A stretch of 64,000 bases of DNA from assembly GCA_900539185.1 (NCBI GenBank), contig UQBG01000006.1, positions 62,001 to 126,000 on the forward strand. Reading direction: 5' to 3'. Source of the stretch: an uncultured Clostridium sp. (GTDB lineage: Bacteria > Bacillota > Clostridia > Lachnospirales > Lachnospiraceae). The notes beneath the pieces were generated by a model. It was not told the origin of the DNA, searched no databases, and saw only the letters and a list, made by a program, of their open reading frames with translations. Shown here piece by piece: positions 36,327 through 45,511 of the stretch. The translations under genes were made by a program, and so were the position numbers. Each line of letters opens with the position of its first letter. The first letter of the stretch is position 1.

Positions 36327-36740
36327 TTATTCAATGGAGATCCGTTTCTTTTCTTCGACCTCCGGCTTCTTATCCTTCGGGAATGCAACTGTCAGAATAC
36401 CGTTTTCATACTTGGCCTTTACATCCTCCTGTGTCAGATTCTCTCCGATATAGAAGCTTCTGGAACACTTACCCAGATACCGTTCTCTGCGAACATATTT
36501 GCCGCACTTCTCATCTTCATCCAACTTGTTCTCGTGAACACCGCTGATCGTCAGGTATCCCTTCTCCAGTTCTGCATGGATCTCATCCTTTTCGAAGCCG
36601 GGCATCTCGATCTCTAACAGATAATCTGCACCCAGCTCCTTCACATCTGTACGCATCAGAGGCTTTGCACTGTCTCTTCCGCTTAAGTTATTCAACATCT
36701 CATCAAAGTAATTATCATTAAAAAATCCCGGTACTATCAT
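36327..36740 (-). CDS. Hsp20/alpha-crystallin small heat-shock protein
   Basis: The product is 137 residues. The alpha-crystallin domain runs from about residue 35 (DYLLEIEMPGFEKDEIHAEL) to GILTVAFPKDKKPEVEEKKR, with the C-terminal anchor RISIE. It is an ATP-independent chaperone that holds unfolded proteins. AAGGAGG precedes two ATG codons; that at 36740 has better spacing. It is controlled by the CIRCE operator at 36840-36866. Confidence 0.95.
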   Translation of the reverse strand: MIVPGFFNDNYFDEMLNNLSGRDSAKPLMRTDVKELGADYLLEIEMPGFEKDEIHAELEKGYLTISGVHENKLDEDEKCGKYVRRERYLGKCSRSFYIGENLTQEDVKAKYENGILTVAFPKDKKPEVEEKKRISIE

Positions 36741-36823
36741 AATCATATCCTCCTTAACGAATCCTATACACTGTACAGCGGATGTTTATCTTTCATCAAC
36801 TGTATTTCCTTTGTTCTACATGT

Positions 36824-36866
36824 AATATAGCATACGTTGTTAGCACTGTCAAGAGATGAGTGCTAA
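36824..36866 (-). promoter_or_regulatory. CIRCE (HrcA) operator over a sigma-A promoter
   Basis: TTAGCACTG, nine bases, GAGTGCTAA (36840-36866) matches the CIRCE inverted repeat in 17 of 18 positions. On the minus strand TTGACA (36852-36847), in the operator, and TATATT (36829-36824) are 17 bases apart. HrcA bound here would block polymerase until heat stress. Confidence 0.92.
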
Positions 36867-36908
36867 TTCTTTGTGAAGATTTTGTGAACTCTTTCTACCT
36901 TTTTTCTA

Positions 36909-39263
36909 TTACTCTTGCGTCAGCATATCATATGCCTCAAGCTTCCGGATCCGCCCCGCCAGTAAAATAGCTATCAGGAATGCAAACAGCACCATGCCAA
37001 ATCCGATCATAACGGTTCCTCCAACCGGTATGGCAAAGTTACATTTCATCAGCCCAAATGTTCCCATAAAGATCCGCATATATGAATTCGCTGTATAATA
37101 TGACAGGATTGAAAATACGATCACCGACAGGGTAATTGCCGGCATAAAGCTCAGTGCCGTCTGCAGGATCAGGTTTCCTGACGTATACCCAAGTGCCTTA
37201 TAAATGCCATAATCCTTCCGCTTGTTATAAAGCAGTGTCTTCATCAGAAGATACAGAACCACTGCAGTCACAATCACAGATATGATAACTACAAGCACCA
37301 GCATCATGCCTGCAACCTTTCGAAAAATCGTCATACTTCCTTCCATTGTCTTATAAAAATTGATCGTTGCTACAATATGATCCCCATACTTGTCAATACA
37401 ATCATCCAGAATCTCCTGTGCACTCGCTTCATCGGCCCCGGCACAATCAAACCAGTAATAGACCGGCCTGCCGGTAAAATCAATGATATGCTCTGCCGCC
37501 TGTTTACTTAAGACAGCCTCTTTTCCACTATTATTACAGGTCTGTACCAGTCCTGTGATCAGGTATCGGTAACTCCTGCCTCCATATTGCAGTTCCAGTT
37601 CATCACCGACTTCATATCCATATTCCTCACAGAACTTTCCACTTACTGCGATCTCATTATCATACTCCGGAAGTCTGCCCTGATAACATACCTCTACATT
37701 ATTCATCTTCGATACATCATCAAAAATATACGCAATCAGACGATCCTCTTCCTTATATTGAAGTCGAAGATTACATATCTCCCGGATATTGGTGACATCC
37801 CCTCTCTTCTCCAGATCAGAATACACAGCATCTGCTGTTTCCGCATCTGTTGCCACGAGTCCGCTGCAGAGTTCAAATGACAGAAGCTCCAGCTTCGGAT
37901 TCCGACTGAAATTCTCATACAGCATAAGACCGATGATACAACTGAATATCAGCAGACCTGTCACAAAGAAAGTAATCATATTCTGTTTTATATTTGTACA
38001 CATCGTTTTCAGTGCCAGACTCACCTGCAGTCCCAGAACAGAACGATCCAGTCGGACATGATTTTTCTTAAAGTTATGTGCGGCCTGTCCCTCCCGAAGT
38101 GCAACCACCGGCTCTATTGTCTTAATCTTTCTGGTTGAAGCACCGGTAATTCCTATCACAAACAATACCAGACCTATAATCGGGCATATCGTGATTCCCA
38201 TATGAAAGCTGACTGTATATGGCACACCCATCTGTGCAATTACAAGCTTTGATACAGCCGGCATCAGTGCATATGCACACCCTATTCCGAGCAGGCTGCC
38301 AATCATAGCGAGCATTCCAAACTGTATATACAATGCCAGTCGTATATTATGACTGGTGTAACCAATTGCCTTCAGGGCACCCACTATCTTTAAATTCTCC
38401 CGGATATAATTGGATATACAACTGATCAGCATCATAGTCACTACCATTATTAAAATCATGGTGATTACCAGAAAACAGACTGCAATGATCAATGACATAA
38501 AGCTCTTGCCCGCCAGAACATCTTCTAACACCTGCCCTTCTACAATGGAAGCACCATTCAGTTTCAGTATCTCATTTTCAATTTTCAAATTAAACCCGGA
38601 TGCTCTTACTCCTTCCTTCAGCTTCATACTGATCAGAATAGAGTCTGCTGCCTTCTCCTTCTGCCAAAGCTTTTCATAGCTCACATCATCCAGAACAAAT
38701 TCATAAATGCCACAGTTACTGCATCCCCAGTTTGTTGTATTGGTAAAGCCTTTGATTATAAACGTATATGTCGTTCCTGACAATTCAAAGGAATACGGCT
38801 CTCCAATTTGATAACCGCCACTGGTATAGAACTGATACGGCAGATACAGGTAATCCTCGGTAATGCCGTCATCACTGACTACAACCTCTGTCCGATCCAG
38901 CTTCTTCTGAAATGCATCTGTGTTATAAATCAGAAGTCCCGGTGCCACCATCCCGTCACCAAAGGGCAGTGACACATTTGAATACCCAAGGCAATGATAA
39001 CTGTAATAATCCGATACATCCTCCTTTAACAGTTGCTCAATGTCTTCATCCGTAATTCCCTCAACATTTTCGCGGATCCAGAGGTAACTATCTCCGGCCC
39101 CTAACCGCTTCGCCTCTTTCCTTGCCGTTGGATAGGCGTCAAAAAACAACAATAATGCAACTCCGATTAATACCGCAGATATAAAAATCAGGAAAAATAA
39201 TCCGATAGAGCTTCCCTTGTTTTTCTGAAAGTTTGATTTGGTCAGTAATAATTCTCTCTCCAT
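36909..39263 (-). CDS. ABC transporter permease, FtsX/MacB-like
   Basis: The product is 784 residues with ten likely membrane helices: one N-terminal (GLFFLIFISAVLIGVALLLF), two groups of three or four FtsX-type helices and two large external domains. The first group is near residues 260-390 (ISNYIRENLKIVGALKAIGY), the second in the last 140 residues (YNKRKDYGIYKALGYTSGNL). With the adjacent ATPase it forms an antimicrobial-peptide- or lipoprotein-type exporter. The start overlaps the region of the ATPase stop (TAGGTATG). Confidence 0.88.
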   Translation of the reverse strand: MERELLLTKSNFQKNKGSSIGLFFLIFISAVLIGVALLLFFDAYPTARKEAKRLGAGDSYLWIRENVEGITDEDIEQLLKEDVSDYYSYHCLGYSNVSLPFGDGMVAPGLLIYNTDAFQKKLDRTEVVVSDDGITEDYLYLPYQFYTSGGYQIGEPYSFELSGTTYTFIIKGFTNTTNWGCSNCGIYEFVLDDVSYEKLWQKEKAADSILISMKLKEGVRASGFNLKIENEILKLNGASIVEGQVLEDVLAGKSFMSLIIAVCFLVITMILIMVVTMMLISCISNYIRENLKIVGALKAIGYTSHNIRLALYIQFGMLAMIGSLLGIGCAYALMPAVSKLVIAQMGVPYTVSFHMGITICPIIGLVLFVIGITGASTRKIKTIEPVVALREGQAAHNFKKNHVRLDRSVLGLQVSLALKTMCTNIKQNMITFFVTGLLIFSCIIGLMLYENFSRNPKLELLSFELCSGLVATDAETADAVYSDLEKRGDVTNIREICNLRLQYKEEDRLIAYIFDDVSKMNNVEVCYQGRLPEYDNEIAVSGKFCEEYGYEVGDELELQYGGRSYRYLITGLVQTCNNSGKEAVLSKQAAEHIIDFTGRPVYYWFDCAGADEASAQEILDDCIDKYGDHIVATINFYKTMEGSMTIFRKVAGMMLVLVVIISVIVTAVVLYLLMKTLLYNKRKDYGIYKALGYTSGNLILQTALSFMPAITLSVIVFSILSYYTANSYMRIFMGTFGLMKCNFAIPVGGTVMIGFGMVLFAFLIAILLAGRIRKLEAYDMLTQE

Positions 39264-39265
39264 AC

Positions 39266-40024
39266 CTACCACCCCATCGATATCAGAAAATCATTCAGCT
39301 TCTGATGACGGCTCTTATCCTCCGGAGAATATGCACCAAGTTCACAAATTCCACCGATCTCGCCATCCTTTACATAAAGGATCCGATTTCCTCTTCTTGC
39401 ACTTATAATGTCATGTGTTACCATGACGACCGACTGCCCCTTCCGGTTGCTTTCACTTAATACATCCAGTACAGCTTTCCCCGTCTGTGAGTTTAAAGCT
39501 CCGGTCGGCTCATCCGCAAATACGACTCTCGGCTGATTTATCAATGCCCTTGCAATTCCTACCCGTTGTGCTTCACCGCCGGATATCTGTGTTGGAAACT
39601 TCTCCCATGTAGCTTCCTCTATCTGAACCGCCTTCAGAAGTTCGTTCGCCCGTTCTGTAACCGCCTTCTTATTCTTATTAACCAACAATCCTGCTGCCAG
39701 TACATTATCAAGTACACTCATAGAATCCACCAGATAAATCTGCTGGAACACAAACCCGCAATTCTCCCGTCTGAAGTATGCCAGTTCATCCGTTGTCATC
39801 TTTGCAATATCCCTGCCATCAAACAGAATTTCCCCCAATGTAGGTCTATCCATACCGGATAATGCATACATAAGGGTAGACTTCCCGGCTCCACTGGCTC
39901 CCATAATAACCGTAAAATCCCCTTCGTAAATCTCCAGATCCACATTTCTTAACACATGCTGCTGTATTCCACCATTGGAGAATGTTTTACATAGCTTCTT
40001 CGTCTCAATTATACTCTTCATCAT
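39266..40024 (-). CDS. ABC transporter ATP-binding protein
   Basis: The product is 252 residues. Walker A IMGASGAGKSTLMYALSG, signature ISGGEAQRVGIARAL and Walker B PRVVFADEPTGALNSQ are intact; the sequence is of the LolD/MacB/BceA type. AAGGAGG precedes two consecutive ATG codons. It is 78 bases downstream of the histidine kinase gene and directly upstream of the permease. Confidence 0.95.
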   Translation of the reverse strand: MMKSIIETKKLCKTFSNGGIQQHVLRNVDLEIYEGDFTVIMGASGAGKSTLMYALSGMDRPTLGEILFDGRDIAKMTTDELAYFRRENCGFVFQQIYLVDSMSVLDNVLAAGLLVNKNKKAVTERANELLKAVQIEEATWEKFPTQISGGEAQRVGIARALINQPRVVFADEPTGALNSQTGKAVLDVLSESNRKGQSVVMVTHDIISARRGNRILYVKDGEIGGICELGAYSPEDKSRHQKLNDFLISMGW

Positions 40025-40102
40025 TCAACCTCCTTATGGCACTTATTCTACTGTTTTTATTCTTAAGTGCCTTTAAGGAATCCTTAAATAACTCTTAAAT
40101 CC

Positions 40103-41356
40103 TTATCCGGCCAGACGAATATAAAGGCAAACTACAAAACCCGGTTCTCCATTTTCCAGTGCCAGTTTTCCACCCATCTTTTCTACAAAGAGGTTTGTTA
40201 AATAAAGTCCCAGTCCCGCTCCATCCTGTTCACTGACATTACTGCCCCGCTTATACTTCTCCTTCAGAACCGGCAGCTCCTCCGGCTTCACACCCGGTCC
40301 ACTGTCTGCAATTCGCACAATCAGATATTCCTCCTGACATTCCGCACATACCTCTATCCTTGTACCCGCATACTTATAAGAATTCATAAATACATTATCA
40401 AATGCCTGTTGAAGCCGTAATCGATCTGCATAAATCCGGCAGTCCGGAACAACAAAATCCTCTGCCCGTTCCAGATAATCAGAATTACGAATCAGTTCCT
40501 TTACCAGAGCCGACGGATGACTTCCCGGATTTACAGACAGCTCTGTAAGCTCTTCCACACTGGCGTGAAACAGATTATCAACCAGTCCGGTAATCTGATC
40601 AGACTTCCGGTTAATCAGAGCAAACTTCTCGCGTACACGTTTTTCCTGCACAAGACAAAGCCCCACCTCCGAAGTCGACTTAATCGATGCCACAGGTGTT
40701 TTAATATCATGCGACAGCTTTGCAATCACTTCCTTCTTCTCGTCGTTTGCCTTTTTCTCCGCAATCCGTGCTTTTTTCAGTTCCGTGCGCATCAGATCAA
40801 AGGCCTCCGTAAATCCGCCAAAAATATGCTTTCGATCAATCATCAACGGCAGATCAAGATTTCCATTTGCTACACGCACTGCAAATGCATTTAATTTTTT
40901 AAATGGGATAACAATCGTTCTTTTTAAATACATATAATAAAGAAACAAGATTAAAATCTGGATACCGGAACTGATTATCAGAATCCTTAAGCCATCTCTT
41001 CTGTACATTGCAAATGTTTCCGACATTTCATTATCAAATATCACATTTCCTATCGTATCGCCCTCCACGACAAGATCCAAGATCAGATCCTGATTCCGGA
41101 TAGCCTCATTGATACTGGCGGACATCCCGGGTTTATTTGTATATATAATTTCCCCATTCTCTCCCAGAATGGTATATGACAGTGTATCCGAGTACTGCTC
41201 TTCCTCCCCGAAATTCTCTGCTACAGACCGCAGGCACTCATTGACTGCCACCGGATCCTGCTTCTTCTGTTCCAGCTTTCCAAACAAGAAATAGCATCCT
41301 GCTGCCTCCAGCACAAACGTCAAAGTCAGTGCTATAATAAACGGTATTTTCTTCAT
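40103..41356 (-). CDS. Sensor histidine kinase
   Basis: The product is 417 residues. Two membrane helices (IPFIIALTLTFVLEAAGCYF and LRILIISSGIQILILFLYYM) flank an external sensor of about 115 residues; a HAMP-like segment follows. The phosphoacceptor His is in VIAKLSHDIKTPVASIKSTS, the N box in AFDNVFMNSYKYAGTRIEV, and G boxes in IADSGPGVKPEEL and DGAGLGLYLTN. The ATG at 41356 overlaps the response regulator stop by 4 bases. It probably senses envelope or peptide stress. Confidence 0.92.
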   Translation of the reverse strand: MKKIPFIIALTLTFVLEAAGCYFLFGKLEQKKQDPVAVNECLRSVAENFGEEEQYSDTLSYTILGENGEIIYTNKPGMSASINEAIRNQDLILDLVVEGDTIGNVIFDNEMSETFAMYRRDGLRILIISSGIQILILFLYYMYLKRTIVIPFKKLNAFAVRVANGNLDLPLMIDRKHIFGGFTEAFDLMRTELKKARIAEKKANDEKKEVIAKLSHDIKTPVASIKSTSEVGLCLVQEKRVREKFALINRKSDQITGLVDNLFHASVEELTELSVNPGSHPSALVKELIRNSDYLERAEDFVVPDCRIYADRLRLQQAFDNVFMNSYKYAGTRIEVCAECQEEYLIVRIADSGPGVKPEELPVLKEKYKRGSNVSEQDGAGLGLYLTNLFVEKMGGKLALENGEPGFVVCLYIRLAG

Positions 41357-42060
41357 TCTGTCTCTCCCCGCATAAAGCGATAGCCCTCCCGCCATACTGT
41401 TTGAATGTATGCCGGCTTCTGTGGATCTTTTTCTATCGCTTCCCGTATCTTTCGAATATGAACATTTAATGTATTATCTGCAGTAAAGCGATCCTTCCAT
41501 ACCTTTTCAAACAACTCCTGCTTCGTAATCAATCGATCCGGATTCCGCACCAGATACAAAAGGAGCTTAAACTCCATTCCGGTAAGCTTCTTTTCCTCTC
41601 CGCCTGCAGATATGCTTCTCCGCCTGCTGTCTATCAGAAGATATCCATCATCATAATCATATACATATTCACAGGCATCCGTCACCGAAGTATACTCCTG
41701 ATATCGCTTCAGCACTACCCGAACCTTTGCAAGAAGCACGCCAAGTGAGTACGGCTTTTCAATATAATCATCTCCGCCAATATTCAGGGCAATCAGCTTA
41801 TCATCATCTGTACTTCTTGCAGAAACGAACAGAATCGGAACCCGCATGGTCTCCCGAAGCTTCTTGCAAAACTGAAAGCCACTTCCGTCTGACAGGTTGA
41901 TATCAAGCAGTACCAGAGATATCTGATTATCTGTCAGAAATTCCTCTGCCTCTTTTATACTGTAAACAGCCTTTGTTTTCACATCAAACATATTAAAATA
42001 CTCGCATGTATTATCAGCAAGCATCGTTTCATCATCTACTATCAGACAATCATACTGCAT
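41353..42060 (-). CDS. OmpR-family response regulator
   Basis: The product is 235 residues. The receiver domain starts YDCLIVDDETMLADNTCEYF, with phospho-Asp in ISLVLLDINLSDGSGFQFCK and Lys in GGDDYIEKPYSLGVLLAKV. The winged helix is C-terminal (FEKVWKDRFTADNTLNVHIR). The ATG at 42060 follows GGAG; the longer frame to 42138 has no ribosome binding site. It starts the four-gene unit with kinase, ATPase and permease, which it probably activates. Confidence 0.93.
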   Translation of the reverse strand: MQYDCLIVDDETMLADNTCEYFNMFDVKTKAVYSIKEAEEFLTDNQISLVLLDINLSDGSGFQFCKKLRETMRVPILFVSARSTDDDKLIALNIGGDDYIEKPYSLGVLLAKVRVVLKRYQEYTSVTDACEYVYDYDDGYLLIDSRRRSISAGGEEKKLTGMEFKLLLYLVRNPDRLITKQELFEKVWKDRFTADNTLNVHIRKIREAIEKDPQKPAYIQTVWREGYRFMRGETE

Positions 42061-42181
42061 ATCGGCTCCATCCTCTCCCTGCCAAGGCTTTGTTCCGTAT
42101 TCTGTATTGCCACGATCAACATCGGATCTTACTGCCATCTTATCATAGTTACCACATTACCGCCAGATGGATCTTTCAAGC

Positions 42182-42784
42182 CTACTTTCTGATATACCGG
42201 AAATCACACTTATCATACCCGTCGGCAAGAGTGCCTGTCCGCTTCAACTCCAGTCCCATAATATCTGCCATCAGATAATCCAGCCGGCACAGGTAGGTTG
42301 CAAGCTCCGGGCAGCCCTCATCCTTGCATAGCTTCACGATTCCACACTCATGATAATCGTACCCAAGATCATATTCTCCGTTTCCCGGAAGTACATCCAA
42401 CACCCAGTCATTTTCATATAACCGTTTGTGACTTTCCTCTGCCCACTTCAGGCGACCGGGCAGACGTTTCTCAGCCAGATACGAATCTCCATCACCGAGG
42501 AACTTTTTCATAATCTTCGAATGTGCAAGTCCCTGATAAAACACCTCATAATTCTCCTCTGCCGAAAGTCCGCTTTCCCGGTTCATTGCGACAAAATAGA
42601 TCCCCATTACATATGCACTGGTCATATTTTTTGCACCGATATCCTTTGCACGGCGTCTGATCGTCTTATACTCCTTTGCGATCTTCCGAACGGCTTCCTT
42701 TGTTACTCCTTTTTCTTTCAAATAGGGCTTACAGGAACTGTGATAGATCCGACCTGTCAGCTCTCCGACTAATGTTGCTTTCAT
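42182..42784 (-). CDS. L-2-amino-thiazoline-4-carboxylic acid hydrolase-like protein
   Basis: The product is 200 residues, cytosolic. YDLGYDYHECGIVKLCKDEG, then CPELATYLCRLDYLMADIMG is the conserved C-terminal part of the ATC hydrolase family, with three or four cysteines. In Pseudomonas that enzyme opens a thiazoline ring to give S-carbamoyl-cysteine; in gut clostridia the family is common and its substrate is unproven. The start follows AGGAGAGC. It stands alone between the two-component unit and the symporter. Confidence 0.7.
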   Translation of the reverse strand: MKATLVGELTGRIYHSSCKPYLKEKGVTKEAVRKIAKEYKTIRRRAKDIGAKNMTSAYVMGIYFVAMNRESGLSAEENYEVFYQGLAHSKIMKKFLGDGDSYLAEKRLPGRLKWAEESHKRLYENDWVLDVLPGNGEYDLGYDYHECGIVKLCKDEGCPELATYLCRLDYLMADIMGLELKRTGTLADGYDKCDFRYIRK

Positions 42785-42881
42785 TGTGCTCTCCTATTCT
42801 CCCTTTGGTTAGTTATTCCTAATCATCAATTATACATCTTAGAATGGGCAGCGTCAATTTAGAAACCGACAGAGTTTTCAC

Positions 42882-42910
42882 TTGACACTCCGTCGGAAAT
42901 ACTGTAAAAT
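42882..42910 (+). promoter_or_regulatory. Sigma-A promoter of the AGCS symporter gene
   Basis: TTGACA (42882-42887) and TAAAAT (42905-42910) are 17 bases apart. CCGAC (42866-42870 region) and GTCGG (42892-42896 region) form an imperfect inverted repeat around the -35 box that could be an operator. Confidence 0.65.
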
Positions 42911-42927
42911 ATTTTCAACTTAAACAA

Positions 42928-42990
42928 TGAGAAGCAAAGGGACTTCGAAAGATGATATATCTTCGAGGTCCTTTTTCTTTTCTCTGTAAG
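42928..42990 (+). promoter_or_regulatory. Leader ORF with terminator-like hairpin upstream of the symporter
   Basis: Within the transcribed leader, AAAGGGACTTCGAA and TTCGAGGTCCTTT (about 42936-42973) can form a 13-pair stem with one bulge, followed by TTTTCTTTTC: an intrinsic terminator before the coding region. The stem lies inside a 20-codon frame starting at 42928 (MRSKGTSKDDISSRSFFFSL), with six serines and no obvious ribosome binding site. The arrangement recalls attenuation. Confidence 0.5.
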
Positions 42991-43015
42991 AAGTAAATGA
43001 TGAGGAGTGATGTAT

Positions 43016-44731
43016 ATGAATAAGTTTTCAGAAATCGTCAGTGCGGTCGACGGCTTCGTGTGGGGACCGGTCATGCTGGTTCTGCTGGTCGGTACCGGTA
43101 TCTTCCTTACGATTCGAACCGGATTCCTGCCATGGAGAAATCTGGGATATGCACTGAAAAGTACCTTAAGTAAGGAGGCTCGGCAGAAAAAGGGAACCGG
43201 TGATGTATCTCCATTTTCTGCTCTGACTACGGCTCTGGCTGCTACCATCGGTACCGGTAATATCGTCGGTGTGGCAACAGCCATGGTCTCCGGCGGCCCG
43301 GGTGCATTGGTCTGGATGTGGATCTCTGCCTGCTTCGGACTAACCTCCAAGTTCAGTGAATGTATGCTAGCCATCAAGTACCGGGAAACCAACGCAAAGG
43401 GTGAGATGTCCGGCGGTCCGATGTATACGATGAAAAAGGCCTTTAAGCACAAGAAGTTCGGTGCCGTCCTCGGATGGCTCTTTGCCTTCTTTGCAGTCGT
43501 TGCCTCCTTCGGCATCGGCAACATGACACAGGCGAACTCCATTTCCGCATCCATTCATGAAACCTTTGGTGCCTCTACGCAGGTCGTCGGTATCGTCATC
43601 ACGATTCTGGCTCTGCTTATCATCGTAGGCGGTATCAAGACGATATCCAAGGTATCCTCTGTCGTTGTGCCACTTATGGCGATCTTCTATGTGGTTGCCG
43701 GGGTGATCGTCATTATACTGAATATCCAAAATGTTCCGTCAGGGCTGGTGTTAATCTTTAAATCTGCCTTTAACTTTCAGGCAGTTACCGGTGGTGTACT
43801 GGGTACCATCGTTGCTTCGCTCTCCAATGCAATGCGGTACGGCGTAGCGCGTGGTGTCTTTTCAAACGAAGCCGGTATGGGATCCGCTGCCATCACAGCG
43901 GCTGCCGCTTCTACCGATCACCCGGTTCGTCAGGGTTATATCAATATGACCGGAACCTTCTGGGATACCATCGTAGTCTGTACGATCACCGGACTCTGCA
44001 TCGCCAGCTCCGGCGTATTAGGCAGTACCCATGTAACACAGGATAATACATACACCTATGAATCGGATATTCTGATGCTAGATTCTGTAAATTCCAAGGG
44101 AAATACCGTTACAACCGGATATACGATGGATATCACCGATGCTGCTACCGCCACACTGACCAGCAGCGACGGCAAAACAATATACCATCTGACCAGTTGC
44201 TCTGAGGATGAGTTATCCCACTCAGATCTGACCAGCTATCCGGCTTCTACAGGAGCCATTGAAAATGGAAAACTAACCGGTGCATGGCGGGATGAGGACG
44301 GCAGCATCTATAAGTTCCAGCCGGATGGCACCTATAGCTGTGAGGCTCTATATGTCGGATCCGCTCTGACGATTCAGGCATTCTCCAGTGTATTAGGGAA
44401 GGCGGGTGCATGGCTCGTCACCATTGGTATCGCCCTCTTCGCATTTTCTACGATCCTGGGCTGGGAATACCATGGAGAGAAAGCATTCGAATATCTGCTT
44501 CACACCCACCGCTTCAACATCATTTACCGAATCGTTTTCTCCCTGATCGCTTATATCGGTGCGACTACCACACTCGATCTGGTCTGGAATCTGTCGGATA
44601 TTGCAAATGCCCTGATGGCGATTCCGAACCTGATCTGTCTGCTTGCATTAAGCGGTGAGATTGCCGCCGATATGAAGGGCTTTCAGCCGACACTGCTGAA
44701 GGAAAAAGCACTCCGTAAGGCGAAAAATTAA
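43016..44731 (+). CDS. Sodium:alanine/glycine symporter (AGCS) with extra external domain
   Basis: The product is 571 residues; AGCS proteins are usually 440-500. The core signature is intact: SALTTALAATIGTGNIVGVA and RGVFSNEAGMGSAAITAAAA. About 108 residues (336-443) are inserted between two membrane helices, after IVVCTITGLCIASSGVLG and before VGSALTIQAFSSVLG. The insert is polar and has DEDGSIYKFQPDGTYSCEA, so it looks like a small beta domain outside the membrane. The ATG 43016 follows GAGGAG at 8 bases. The gene probably takes up alanine, glycine or serine with Na+. Its leader carries a terminator hairpin. Confidence 0.9.
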   Translation: MNKFSEIVSAVDGFVWGPVMLVLLVGTGIFLTIRTGFLPWRNLGYALKSTLSKEARQKKGTGDVSPFSALTTALAATIGTGNIVGVATAMVSGGPGALVWMWISACFGLTSKFSECMLAIKYRETNAKGEMSGGPMYTMKKAFKHKKFGAVLGWLFAFFAVVASFGIGNMTQANSISASIHETFGASTQVVGIVITILALLIIVGGIKTISKVSSVVVPLMAIFYVVAGVIVIILNIQNVPSGLVLIFKSAFNFQAVTGGVLGTIVASLSNAMRYGVARGVFSNEAGMGSAAITAAAASTDHPVRQGYINMTGTFWDTIVVCTITGLCIASSGVLGSTHVTQDNTYTYESDILMLDSVNSKGNTVTTGYTMDITDAATATLTSSDGKTIYHLTSCSEDELSHSDLTSYPASTGAIENGKLTGAWRDEDGSIYKFQPDGTYSCEALYVGSALTIQAFSSVLGKAGAWLVTIGIALFAFSTILGWEYHGEKAFEYLLHTHRFNIIYRIVFSLIAYIGATTTLDLVWNLSDIANALMAIPNLICLLALSGEIAADMKGFQPTLLKEKALRKAKN

Positions 44732-44753
44732 GTACGTCCGTCTTACAAGGAAC

Positions 44754-45410
44754 CTATCGTTTGAGTTCAAACGCATTTTTTCTACAGGTCAGAATCCCCT
44801 CCTGCTGCATCTTTGACAGCTCGTGAGACATCGCACTGCGATCCACTCCCAGATAATCTGCCAGCTGCTGCCTGGAGAATGGAATCTCAAACTGATGACT
44901 TCCATGCTCCAGTGCCTGCTGGGACAGATATGACAGCAACCGCTCCCGGATGGAGCGGGAGGCTGTATGCAGCATCCGATTCGACAGATTCAGATTCTTC
45001 TGTGCCGTCAGGCTCAATAACCGTTGTGCGATCACACCTGACCACGCCTGTGTCAGTGACGGATTCTTTAAGAAGCTTCTTACATTCAAAAACACAATCT
45101 CCGCCGGCTCCGCCGCTACGGCATCCACCAGCATCTCCTGCTCCGGCAGTACTGCGTAGGTCTCTGCAAATATCTGCCCCGGAGCAATGTGTGAAAAGAT
45201 GTTACTATTCCCCCAGTAATAGTTCACTACGATATTTACACTGCCTTTTATAACCAAGCCCATGCAGGCTATCCGCTCTCCGGCAGAATAAATGATGTCT
45301 CCCCGCCCATAGGTTCGGGTATATGCTTCAAATCCGGATAAAAGCTCCGGCAATTCCTCCTCCGGGATCTCCCGAAATAATGGTGTCTGACTCAACATGT
45401 GCGTATCCAT
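44754..45410 (-). CDS. Crp/Fnr family transcriptional regulator
   Basis: The product is 218 residues. An N-terminal cyclic-nucleotide-binding-like barrel (YSAGERIACMGLVIKGSVNI; GQIFAETYAVL) lacks Fnr-type cysteine clusters. The C-terminal HTH is IPFSRQQLADYLGVDRSAMS. GGAGGAAATAT precedes the ATG. It is divergent from a ferredoxin gene, an arrangement seen for clostridial regulators of hcp and nitrosative stress; that assignment is inferred. The candidate operator is at 45426-45441. Confidence 0.88.
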   Translation of the reverse strand: MDTHMLSQTPLFREIPEEELPELLSGFEAYTRTYGRGDIIYSAGERIACMGLVIKGSVNIVVNYYWGNSNIFSHIAPGQIFAETYAVLPEQEMLVDAVAAEPAEIVFLNVRSFLKNPSLTQAWSGVIAQRLLSLTAQKNLNLSNRMLHTASRSIRERLLSYLSQQALEHGSHQFEIPFSRQQLADYLGVDRSAMSHELSKMQQEGILTCRKNAFELKR

Positions 45411-45425
45411 ATATTTCCTCCATTT

Positions 45426-45468
45426 TGTTGTTTCTACAACAGATATGTATCCATGATTATGCTATTCT
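45426..45468 (+). promoter_or_regulatory. Palindrome between Crp/Fnr and ferredoxin genes
   Basis: TGTTGTTTCTACAACA (45426-45441) has perfect 6-base arms around TTCT. A possible -10 box TATTCT (45463-45468) would put the palindrome centre 41.5 bases before the start site, the position used by Crp/Fnr activators at class II promoters. Confidence 0.5.
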
Positions 45469-45511
45469 CTACTCAGAAAGTCAATATCAGTTAACAAAAA
45501 GGAGAATCCAT

